A stretch of DNA of 64,000 nt from Chamaelirium japonicum (Eukaryota > Streptophyta > Magnoliopsida > Liliales > Melanthiaceae): contig OX393551.1 in NCBI GenBank assembly GCA_947650365.1, positions 92,726,697-92,790,696 on the forward strand, read 5' to 3'. The stretch's first letter is position 1, and each line of letters starts with the position of its first letter. Below are positions 20,282-30,038 of this stretch, one piece after another. The translations under genes were made by a program, and so were the position numbers. The notes below the pieces were generated by a model. It had not been told where the DNA came from and did not search any database. It saw only the letters and a list, made by a program, of their open reading frames with translations.

Positions 20282-20629
20282 TGTTATCAGTATAAATATA
20301 TCGAGCCTAGTCAACCAATCATAAGAAAATGAAGACAGAAATGAAGATAGAAGAGAGAGAAGAAGAAAGAAGAGAACAGAGATATAAACGAAGCCTAGTT
20401 GACCAATCGAATGATTTCATAACAGTTATATTATTTTAAACTTTTTTAAAGAAAAATATAAATTATTTTTATTGCAAAAAATTCATTGGTAATCTATTGA
20501 GAGAAGAGAATGGTGAGATAAACGAAGAGAGAAGAAAGAAGAAGTCCTGCTCCAGTCCATTCGCCACGGAGATAGGTGTGAATTAAGAAGGAATCTAAAT
20601 TCCAAAACTCTACTTCTCAATAGTATCAT

Positions 20630-21475
20630 CCCAAAGTTATTATAATTATCATAGTAATGTTACTATAATTTTTTTAATTAAATTAATTATTTATTTACTT
20701 TTTAAATAATTTAAATAATTTAATAATTTAAATAATTTAATAATTAAGCTTTTAATAAAATAATTAATTTATTTAATTATTTAATTATATAGTTATTTAA
20801 TTAAATTTATTATTTTATTTATTTATTAATATTATATTATTAAATAATGATTTAATTATATAATTAATATTTTAATTCATTTTATTAGTAATTTTTATAA
20901 TTATTATTTTCTTTTTAAATAATTAAATTATTAGTCAATAATTTAAATATTTAAAAACTTTTGTAGTTAAGAAATATATTAAAACGATAATTTAATTAAA
21001 GAAATAAATAATTTATTATTAAAACGATAATTTATTATTTAATTAAATTTTTTAAAAAATTATTTTATTAAATTATAAAATATTAATTAAAGTAAAAAAT
21101 ATAATTATTTAATTAAGTAATAAAATAAAATAATAATTTAGTAACTATTAACTTATTATTTAAATAATTAGTTAATTATATGAATATATAAATAATAAAA
21201 TATTTTTTTAAATAACTTAATTTTTTAAATAATCAAATAAATATTTTTTTATTTTAATATTTAAATAATAAATAAATTATTTAAATAATTTAATTATTTA
21301 ATTTTATAGATAATTAAATATTTATTTAATTATTTAATTATTTAACTATTTAATTTATTAAACTAATTAAATTAATTAAATAAAAGGAAGTAAAGAAGGA
21401 AGATGAGGCATACCTGAATTTTATGCTTTAGAAATAATTTATATTTTTCTTTAAAAAAATTTACAAAAGTACAAC
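20630..21475. repeat. Long A+T-rich interior with purine tract
   Basis: Starts with the TTATTATAATTATCATAGTAA-type motif and runs about 740 bp of almost pure A/T. It then has a purine tract (AAAAGGAAGTAAAGAAGGAAG, 21383-21408) and the LTR outer flank (GAGGCATACC..TTTAAAAAAATTTAC). This is the fullest version of the element interior in copy A. No coding frame is visible. Confidence 0.65.
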
Positions 21476-21620
21476 TGTTATGAGATCGTTCGATCGGATG
21501 GCTATCCATCATCCGATCTCTCCCATGGATTAGGGTTTCCCATAGATTGCTTAGGCCCTAAGTAAGGTTAACCTACAAATAATATATGACCCCTTTGGGG
21601 TGGGGTACGTTTGACAGCTC
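21476..21620 (+). mobile_element. LTR with intact start, truncated in U5
   Basis: TGTTATGAGATCG start, U3 motifs, degenerate TATA (CCTACAAATAATA), then ends at TTGACAGCTCT, where it meets a leader end (CTCCACTTCTC). Preceded by a long A+T interior and a purine tract (21383-21408). Confidence 0.75.
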
Positions 21621-21672
21621 TACTCCACTTCTCAATAATATAATTAAATCTCTCCATTCTCTTTTCTATTCT

Positions 21673-21790
21673 CCTATGGATTTAATCCATAGATTGCTTA
21701 GGCCCTAAGTAAGCTTACCCTATAAATAATATATGACCCCTTTAGGGTGGGGCACGTTTGACGGCTCTCTCTTTCTCCTATCTCATAATA
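21673..21790 (+). mobile_element. LTR starting at the CCTATGG junction
   Basis: The telo-box region is lost (GGATTTAATCCATAG). TATA and R-U5 are intact, ending CATAATA. Primer site AGTTATCAGCACAA at 21791-21804. Confidence 0.7.
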
Positions 21791-22047
21791 AGTTATCAGC
21801 ACAAACATATCGGGCCCAGCCGACCAGTCGTAAGAAAACGAAAAGAGAAATGAAGACAGAAAGAGTTTCAGAATTTAAATTCTTTCTTACTTTATACTTA
21901 TACCCATGGTCAATGGACTAGAACAGGGCTTCTTCTCTCTTATCTCTTTGTTTATCTCTCCGTTCTCTTCCCACCCTTCTGTTTTCATTTTTCTCTCAGT
22001 TTTCTTATAACTAGTCAGCTAGGCTCGACATGTTCATCCAGATAACG

Positions 22048-22168
22048 TGTTGTGAGATGGGAGAAAGGGAGAGCCATCGAACATGCTCTACCCTAAAGGG
22101 GTCATATATTATTTATAGGGTAAGGTTACTTAAGGCCTAAGACATCTAAGGGAAACTTTAATCGATGG
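22048..22168 (-). mobile_element. LTR, U3 truncated at CGATGG junction
   Basis: TGTTGTGAGATGGG start. TATA intact; palindrome changed to CTTAAGGCCTAAG. Confidence 0.7.
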
Positions 22169-22784
22169 AAGAAGATATAAGAGAATGAAGAGATTTAATT
22201 GTATTATTGAGAAGTGGAGTTTGAAATTTAGATTCCTTCTAACTTCACACCTATACCCGTGGCTAATGGACTAGAGCATAAATTTTTCTCTCTTTTCTAT
22301 TTATTTATCTCTCCGTTCTCTTCTCTCTTCTTCTCTCTCTTCTGTCTTTGTTTCTCTTTCCGTTTTCTTGTGACTGGTCGGCTGGGATCGATATGTTAGT
22401 GCTGATAACGTGTTGTGTTATAGGAGAAAGAGAGAGCCGTTAAACATGCCCTAAAACTTCACTTCTCAATAGTATCATCTTAATATTATTATGATTATCA
22501 AAGTAATATTACTATAATTTTTTTAATTAAATTAATTATTTATTTAATTTTTAAATTATTTAAATATTTTTATTAATTAATTTTTTAGTAAAATAATTAA
22601 TTTATTTAATTATTTAATTATCTAGTTATTTAATTAAATTTATTATTTTATTTATTTATTATTATTAAGATATTTAATAATTAAATTTTATAACTATTTA
22701 ATTATTTAAAATATTAAATAAAGAAATAATGATTTAAAATATTTAAATAATTTTAAAAAATATTTAATTTTAAAACATTACAAC
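22169..22784. repeat. Leader, R-U5 fragment and A+T block
   Basis: A minus leader with primer site about 22397-22410 and a U5 fragment to 22454 joined directly to CTTCACTTCTCAATAGTATC. Then about 300 bp of A+T-rich interior that reaches the next LTR without a visible purine tract. Confidence 0.6.
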
Positions 22785-23147
22785 TGTTATGAGATCGTTC
22801 GATCGGATAGCTGTCCACCATCGGATCTCTCCTATGGATTAGTATTTCCCTTAGTTTGCTTAGGCACTAAGTAAGCTTACCCTATAAATAATATACGACT
22901 CTTTTATGGTTGGGCACTTTATGGTCTGCAGGGCAGGAGAAGTTGAGACAGTCTGTGATCTCCCTTTTCAGTGATTGGATTGTACCATAGAGAGATAAGC
23001 TAGGGGTAGAGGCACTCAGCTTTTGTAATGGTATCCTATCTTAGTTCGTAATGACTTCTGGTTGGGGTCCGCCAAACCCTCCCTCCTAAGAGGAGGGGTT
23101 CTCAAAAAAAAAAATTGATGGCTCCCTCTTTTTCCTATTTTACAACA
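22785..23147 (+). mobile_element. Full-length LTR interrupted by a poly(A) retroposon
   Basis: The left part (22785-22924) has the TGTTATGAGATCG start, TATA and R start. The right part (23115-23147) resumes with TTGATGGCTCCC and ends TTACAACA. Together they give the 168 bp family length plus a target duplication. The primer site at 23148-23161 is decayed (GGTTATCAGGGCAA). Confidence 0.8.
22925..23114 (+). mobile_element. LINE/SINE-like 3' end with poly(A), copy A
   Basis: About 190 bp unlike anything else in the window: balanced base composition and no relation to the LTR modules. It ends with a hairpin (CCTCCT-AAG-AGGAGG), then GGGGTTCTC and 11 A residues (23104-23114). Its flanks TTTATGG (22918-22924) and TTGATGG (23115-23121) look like a decayed 7-8 bp target-site duplication. 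Poly(A), duplication and a terminal hairpin indicate LINE-machinery retroposition: a 5'-truncated plant L1 or a SINE. No reading frame identifies the family. Confidence 0.7.
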
Positions 23148-23342
23148 GGTTATCAGGGCAAACATATCGAGCCCAGCCGACCAGTTATAAGAAAACAGAG
23201 AAAAAAACAAAGGCAAAAGAGAGAGAAGAAGAAAGAAGAGAACGAAAAGATAAACGAAGAGAGAAGAGAGAAGAAGCCCTGCTCTAGTCCATTGGCTATG
23301 GGTATAGGTATGAATTAAAATAACTAATTAGGGCTGACCAGT

Positions 23343-23499
23343 CGTTAGATCGGATGGCTGTCCACCGTCGGCTCACGCCCATAGATTAGGATTTCTAATA
23401 AATTGCTTAGACCCTAAGTAAGCTTTCCCTATAAATAATATATGACCCCTTTAGGGTGGGGTATATTTGATGGCTCTCTCTTTCTCCCATCTGACAACA
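23343..23499 (+). mobile_element. Near-complete LTR lacking first ~10 bp
   Basis: Begins at GTTAGATCGGATGGC, has TATA and U5, and ends TGACAACA. The primer site CGTTATCAGCACAA is at 23500-23513. Confidence 0.75.
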
Positions 23500-23513
23500 C
23501 GTTATCAGCACAA

Positions 23514-24427
23514 ATATGTCGAGCCCAATCGACCAGTCACAAGAAAATAGAGAGAGAAATGAAGACAGAAAATAAAGAAGAAGAGAGAAAAGAACAAAGA
23601 GATAAACGAAGAGAGAAGAACTCCTGCTCCAGTCTATTGGCAATGGGTATAGGTGTGAAGTAAAAAGGAATCTAAATTCCAAAACTCCACTTCTCAATAT
23701 TAATAGTACCCCTTTAGGGTGGGGATGTTTGATGGCTCTTTATTTCTCCCATCTCATAACACGTTATCTTCATGAACATGTCGAGCCCAGCCGATTAGTC
23801 ATAAGAAAACGGAGAGAGAAACGAAGACAAAAGAGAAAGAAGAAGAGAAAAAAGAACGAAAATATAAACGAAGTGAGAAGAGGAAAGAAGTCATGTTTTA
23901 GTCCATTGGCCACGGGTTTAGGTGTGAAGTAAGAAGGAATCTAAATTCCAAATCTCCACTGCTTAATATTTACACGATTCCTTTAGGGCGGGGCATGTTT
24001 GATGGCTCTCTCTTTCTCTCATCTTACAATACATTATCAGCATGAACATGTCTAGCCTAGCCAATCAGTCAAAAGAAAATAGAGAGAGAAACAAAGACAT
24101 ATGAGAGAGAAGAAGAGAGAAGAGAACAGAAAGATAAACGAAGAGATATGAGAGAAGAAGCCCTGCTCTAGTCCATTGGCCACAGGTATAGGTATAAAGT
24201 AAGATAGAATCTAAATTCCAAAACTCTACAGAAAAGAGAAGAAGACATAAGAGAACAGAGAGATAAATAAAGAGAGAAGAGAGAAGAAGTAATGCTCTAT
24301 TCGATTGGCCACGGGTATAGGTGTGAAGTAAGACGGAATCTAAATTCCAAAACTCCACTTCTGTCTTCGTTTCTCTCTATTTTCTTACGACTGGTCGGCT
24401 AGGCTTGACATGTTCTTACTGATAACA
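23514..24427. repeat. Plus-strand leader array
   Basis: R-U5 fragments lacking TATA at about 23700-23764 and 23970-24034, each followed by primer site and leader (spacing about 270 bp). Then two leader ends in tandem and a switch to minus orientation at about 24360. Confidence 0.65.
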
Positions 24428-24624
24428 TGTTATGAGATAGAAGAAAGAGAGAACCATCAAACAAGCCCCACCCTAAAGGGGTCATATATTATTTATAGGG
24501 TAAATTGTGAGATAGAAGAAAGAGAGAGCCATAAAATATGCCCCAACCGAAAGGGGTCGCATATTATTTATAGGGTAAGCTTACTTAGGAGCTAAGCAAT
24601 CTATAGGAAACCCTAATATATGAG
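24428..24624 (-). mobile_element. Tandem truncated LTR ends
   Basis: R-U5-TATA (24428-24503) joins ATTGTGAGATAG of a second LTR (about 24504-24624) right after TAGGGTAA. Two TATA boxes about 76 bp apart. Confidence 0.75.
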
Positions 24625-24866
24625 AGAAAAGAGAAGAGAATGAAAAAATTTAATTATATTATTGAGAAATAGAGTTATGGAATTTAGATTCTTTCTTACT
24701 TCACACCAATACCCATGGCCAATGGACTGGAGTAAGACTTCTTCTCTCTTCTCTCTTCGTTTACCTCTCTGTTCTCTTCTCTCTTCTTCTCTCTCTTCTG
24801 TCTTCGTTTCTCTCTCTATTTTCTTATGACTGGTTGGCTGGGCTCGATATGTTCGTGCTGATAACT

Positions 24867-24988
24867 TATTGTGAGATAGGAGAAAGAAAGAGTCGTCAAA
24901 CTTTCCCCACCCTAAAGGGGTCGTTTATTATTTATAAGGTAAATTTACTTAGGGCCTAAGTAATCTATGGGAAACCCAAATCCACGGA
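24867..24988 (-). mobile_element. LTR, U3 truncated
   Basis: TATTGTGAGATAGG start, ends at the CCACGG junction, about 363 bp after the previous LTR. Confidence 0.72.
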
Positions 24989-25505
24989 AGAAGAGAGAAG
25001 AGAACGGAGACAGAAGAGAACGAATAGATTAAATTATATTATTGAGAAGTGGAGTTTTGGAATTTAGATTCCTTCTTACTTTGTATATATACCCGTAGCC
25101 AATGGACTGGAGCAGGACTTCTTCTCTCTTCTATGTTTATTTATCTCTCTGTTATCTTCTCTCTTCTTCTGTGGAGTTTTTGAATTTAGATTCCTTCTTA
25201 CTTCACACCTATACCCATGGCCAATGGACTGGAGCGGAACTTCTTCTCTCTTTGTTTATCTCTCCGTTCTCTTCTTTCTTCTTCTCTCTCTTCTGTCTTC
25301 GTTTCTCTCTCAGTTTTCTTATAACTGGTCGACTGGGCTCGATATGTTCGTGCTGATAATATATTGTAAGATAGGAGATTGCTTATTTTTTTATTTATTT
25401 TAATTAATATTTCTTTAAATATTATAAAGTATATAATTTCTTTAAATATGTAAAAAGTATCATCTCAATGTTATTATTTAAATATTTAATTATAAAACAT
25501 TACAA
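24989..25505. repeat. Two tandem minus leaders then A+T spacer
   Basis: Leader starts at about 25048 and 25165; minus primer site at about 25346-25359. An A+T stretch then leads into the LTR outer flank ATTATAAAACATTACAAC. Confidence 0.6.
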
Positions 25506-25613
25506 CTGATATAAGATTATTCGATCGGATGGCTGTCCATCATCGGATCTCTCCTATAGATTAGGGTTTCCCATAGATTGCATAGGCTCTAAGTAAGCTT
25601 ACCCTATAAATAT
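25506..25613 (+). mobile_element. U3-only LTR ending at the TATA box
   Basis: Starts TGATATAAGATTATTCGATCGG and ends at ACCCTATAAATATT, so all of R-U5 is missing. A+T-rich DNA follows. Confidence 0.75.
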
Positions 25614-27571
25614 TTAACTATATTTAGTTAATTATCGCCACGGATATAGTTGTGAAGTAAGAAGGAATCTAAATTCCAAAACTCTACTTCTCAACAGTAT
25701 CATTTCAACGTTATTATAATTATCATAGTAATACAACTATAATTTTTTTAATTCAATTAATCATTTAAAATGAAGAGAGTTTTGGAATTTACTATGATAA
25801 TCGTAATAACATTGAGATGGTACTATTGAGAAGAGGAGGTTTGGAATTTAGATTTCTTCTTACTTCACACCTATACTCGTGGCCAATGGACTAGAGCAGG
25901 ACTTCTTCTCTTTTATCTCTTCGTTTATCTCTCCGTTCTCTTCTTTCTTCCTCTCTCTCTTCTGTCTTCGTTTCTCTCTCCAATTTCTTGTGACTGGTCA
26001 GGTGGGTTTGATATGTTCGTAGTAATAACGTGTTGTGAGATGGGAGAAAGAGAGCTGTCAAAAGTGCCCCACCCTAAAGGGGTGGTATAAATATTGAGAA
26101 GTAAAGTTTTAGAATTTAGATTCCTTCTTACTTCATACCTATACCCGTGGCCAATGGACTGGAGCAGGACTTCTTCTCTCATCTCTTTTTGTTTATCTCT
26201 CCATTCTCTTCTCTCTTCTTCTCTCTCTTCTATCTTTATTTCTCTCTCTGCTTTCTTGAGGATAGACATGTTCGTGCTGATAACGTATTGTAAGATGGGA
26301 AAAATAAAAAGATATCAAATATGCCCCACACTAAAGGGGTCATATAAATATTAAGAAGTAGAGTTTTGTAATTTAAATTCCTTCTTACTTCATGTCTATA
26401 CCCATGGCCAATGGACGAGAGTAGAATTTCTTCTCTTTTCTCTCTTTATTTATTTCTCCGTTCACTTCTCTCTTCTCATCTTTCTTCTATTTTTGTTTCT
26501 CTTGCTATTTTCTTGTGACTGGTTGGCTGAGCTCGACATGTTCATGCTGATAACGTGTTGTGAGATAGGACAAAGAGATAGGAGAGATCCGACGGGTCGT
26601 ATAAATAATATATGAATATGGAAGAGATTCGATGGGTCGTATAAATATTGAAAAGTAGAGATAAGATAAGAAGTCCTACTCCAGTCCATTAGCCATGGGT
26701 ATAGGTGTGAAGTAAGAAGGAATCTAAATTCCCAAACTCCCTAGAAGAGACAGAAAAAGAGATAACAGAACGGAGAGATAAATGAACACAGAAAAGAAAG
26801 AAGAAGAGAGAAGAGAACGGAGAGATAAACAAAGAGAGAAGAGAGAAGAAGTCCTGCTTTAATCCATTGGCAATGGGTATAGGTGTAAAGTAAGAAGGAA
26901 TCTAAATTCTAAAACTCCACAAAAGAGAGAGAAGAAGAGAGAAGAGAACAGAGAGATAAATAAAGAGAGAATAAAGAAGAAGTCCTGCTCCAATCAATTG
27001 GCCATGGGTATAGGTGTGAAGTATGAAGGAATCTAAATTCTAAAACTCCACTTCTGTCTTCGTTTCTCTCTCCGTTTTCTTGTGACTGGTCGGCTGGGCT
27101 CGACATGGTCGTGCTGATAATGTGTTATATGATGGAAGAAAGAGAGAGCCTTTAAATATGCCCTACCCTAATGGAGTCGTACAAATATTGAGAAGTGGAG
27201 TTTTGGAATTTAGATTCATTCTTACTTCACATCTCTACTCGTGGCTAATGGACTGGAGTAGGACTTCTTATCTCTGCACTCTTCATTTATCTTTTCGTTC
27301 TCACCTTTTTTCTTCTCTCTCTTCATTATTCGTTTCTTTCTCTATTTTCTTATGACTGGTCGGTTGGGCTCGACATGTTCATGCTTATAACGTATTGTGA
27401 GAAGAGAAAAGAAGAAAGAAGAGAATCGAGAGATAAATGAAGAGAGAAAAGAGAAGAAGTCCTGCTCCAGTCCACTCACCATAGGTATTGGTGTGAAATA
27501 AAAAGGAATCTAAATTCCAAAACTCCATTGCTTAATAATATAATTAAATCTCTCCATTTTTTTCTCTCTTC
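25614..27571. repeat. Leader array, mostly minus strand
   Basis: R-U5 fragments ending in GTATAAATATTGAG lie at about 26026-26096, 26281-26350 and 27117-27190. At 26580-26645 GAGAGATCCGACGGGTCGTATAAATA fuses U3 and R fragments twice. Plus leaders lie at 26655-27055. A foldback-like A+T piece is at 25690-25830. No gene. Confidence 0.55.
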
Positions 27572-27694
27572 TCCTATGGATTAGGATTTCCCATAGATTG
27601 CTTAGGCCCTAAGTAAGTTTACCCTTTAAATAATATATAACCTCTTTAGGGTTGGGTACGTTTGACGGCTCTCTCTTTCTCCCATCTCACAACA
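27572..27694 (+). mobile_element. LTR starting at the CCTATGG junction
   Basis: TATA weakened to CCCTTTAAATAATA. Intact ATCTCACAACA end against the consensus primer site. Confidence 0.75.
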
Positions 27695-27708
27695 CGTTAT
27701 CAGCACGA
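27695..27708 (+). other. Primer-binding site, consensus example
   Basis: CGTTATCAGCACGA directly abuts the LTR end ACAACA. Its complement matches positions 27-40 of plant tRNA-Ile(AAU) as I recall it (TCGTGCT-A34-ATAACG), with C in the site opposite the wobble A, which is inosine in the mature tRNA. Dozens of related sites occur on both strands, many with CG-to-TG/CA changes. Confidence 0.6.
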
Positions 27709-27963
27709 CCATATCGAGCCCAGCCGACCAGTTACAAGAAAATGGACAAAAAAATAAAGACAGAAGTGGAGTTTTGGATTTTAGATTCCTTTTTACTTAA
27801 CACCTATACCCGTGGCCAATAGACTGGATCAGGACTTCTTCTCACTTCTCTCTTCATTTATCTCTTTGTTCTCTTCTCTCTTATTCTCTCTTCTCTGTCT
27901 TTATTTCTCTCTCTGTTTTCTTGTGACTAGTCGGTTGGGCTCGACATGTTCGTGCTGATAACG

Positions 27964-28078
27964 TGTTAAAAGATGGGAGAAAGAGAGAGCCATCAGACGT
28001 GCCCCACCCTAAAGGGGTCATATATTATTTATAGGATAAGCTTACTTAGGGCCTAAACTATCTATGGAAAACCTAAAA
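27964..28078 (-). mobile_element. LTR, U3 truncated
   Basis: Starts TGTTAAAAGATGGG and breaks off at GGAAAACCTAAAAC into an A+T-rich stretch. Confidence 0.7.
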
Positions 28079-28760
28079 CAATTTAAAAATAGTATCATCT
28101 TAATGTCTAAATATATTAAATAGTTATTTAAATTAATAAAACTGGACAGGAGCAGGACTTAAATAATTTAAAAACCAAATTAAATATCTCAATGTATATT
28201 AACTAATTATTTATGACATTTAAATAATTAAATAGAGCAGACTTATATTTAATATTATAAATAAAGACAGAATTAAGAGGAGAACGAAGAGATAAACAAA
28301 GATATAAGAGAGAAGAAGTCATGCTCCAGTCTATTGACCACGGGTATAGGTGTTAAGTAAGAAGGAATCTAAATTCCAAAACTCTATGGAAAAGAGAAGA
28401 GAATGGAGAGATAAATGAAGACAGAAGATAGAAGAAGTCCTGCTTCAGTCCATTGGCCACGTGTATAGGTGTGAAGTAAGAAGGAATCTAAATTCTAAAA
28501 CTCCACTTTTGTCTTTGTTTCTCTCTCCGTTTTCTTGTGATTGGTCGGTTGGGCTCGACATATTTGTACTGATAACGTGTTGTGAGATGGGAGAAAGAGA
28601 GAGGCGTCGAATGTTCCCCACCCTAACGAGGTCGTATAAATATTGAGATGTTATGTTTTAGAATTTTGATTCCTTCTTACTTCACATCTATACCCGTGGC
28701 CAATGAACTTGAGCAGGACTCTTCTCTCTCTTCTCTCTCAGTTCTCTTTCCTCTTCTCCT
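28079..28760. repeat. A+T stretch with leader scraps, then leaders
   Basis: Within 28079-28265 two isolated fragments GGAGCAGGACTT and GAGCAGACTT of the leader sit in A+T DNA. Plus leaders then follow, and a minus primer and R-U5 fragment (about 28580-28648). Confidence 0.5.
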
Positions 28761-28879
28761 ATGGATTTGGGTTTCCCATAAATTGCTTAGGCCCTAGGTA
28801 AGCTTACCCTATAAATAATATACGACCCCTTTAGGTTAAGGCATATTTGACGACACTCTCTTTCTCCCATCTCACAATA
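28761..28879 (+). mobile_element. LTR starting at the CCTATGG junction
   Basis: TATA intact; R shortened (TTTAGGTTAAGG). Primer site TGTTATCAGCACGA at 28880-28893. Confidence 0.72.
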
Positions 28880-28893
28880 TGTTATCAGCACGA

Positions 28894-29898
28894 ATATATC
28901 GAGCCCAATCAACCAGTCACAAGAAAACAAAGAAAGAAACGAAGACAGAAGAGAGAGAAGAAAAGAGAAGAGAATGGAGAGATAAACAAATATAGAAGAG
29001 AGAATAAGTCCATTCGTCATGGGTATAGGTGTGAAGTAAGAAGGAATCTAAATTCTAAAACTCTACTACTTAGTAGTATCATCTCAATATTATTATGATT
29101 ATCATAGTAAATTCCAAAACTCTCTTTGTTTTAATTAAATGATTAATTTAATTAAAAAAATTATAGTAACATTATCAATATGAAAAGAAAAGAAGTCCTG
29201 CTCAAGTCCATTAGCCACGGGTATAGATATAAAGTAAGAAGGAATCTAAATTGAAAAAATCCACTTCTTAATATTTATACGACCCCTTTAGGGTAGGGCA
29301 CGTCTAACGGCTCTCTCTTTCTTCCATCTCAGAACACATTATCAGTGCAAACATATCGAGCCCAGCCTACCAGTCACAAGAAAATGGAGAGAGAAACGAA
29401 GACAGAAAAAAGAAAAGAAGAGAGAAAATAAAATAAAGAGAGAAACAAAGATAGAAGAGAGAGAAGAAGAGAGAAGAGAATGAAGTGATAAACGAAGAGA
29501 GACGAGAGAAGAAGTCCTATTCCAGTCCTTTGGCCATGGGTATAGGTATGAAGTAAGAAGGAATCTAAATTCCAACACTCAACTTCTCAATATTAATACG
29601 ACCCCTTCAGGTGGGGTATATTTAACGGCTCTTTCATTCTCCTATCTCACAACACGTTATCAGTATGAACATGTCAAGCCCAGCCGACCAGTCATAAAAA
29701 AACGAAGAGAAAAACAAAGACAAAAGAGAGAAAAAACAGAAAAGAGAACATATAGATAAATGAAAGGAGAAGAGAGAAGAAGTCTTGCTCTAGTCTATTG
29801 GCCACAGGTATAGGTGTGAAGTATGAAGAAATCTAAATTCCTAAACTCTACTTCTCAATAATATAATTAATTCTCTCCATTCTCTTCTCTCTTCTCTC
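28894..29898 (+). repeat. Plus-strand leader array
   Basis: Leaders separated by an A+T piece (29070-29175) and R-U5 fragments at about 29278-29340 and 29590-29660 (spacing about 312 bp). One leader has a doubled purine tract (29400-29500). Confidence 0.6.
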
Positions 29899-30024
29899 AT
29901 GGATTAGGGTTTCCCATAGATTGCTTAGGCCCTAAGTATGCTTACCCTATAAATAATAAATAATATATGATCCCTTTAGGGTGGGGTACGTTTGATGGCT
30001 CTTCCTTTCTCCCATCTCACAATA
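29899..30024 (+). mobile_element. LTR starting at the CTCATGG junction
   Basis: The TATA region is expanded (CCCTATAAATAATAAATAATATATG). Primer site CCTTATCAGCACAA at 30025-30038. Confidence 0.72.
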
Positions 30025-30038
30025 CCTTATCAGCACAA

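Noticed and set aside
22918..23130. Poly(A) run as a gene 3' end or polyadenylation site
   Set aside because: There is no upstream exon or coding sequence. The A run is genomic, flanked by a likely target duplication, and interrupts an otherwise intact LTR.
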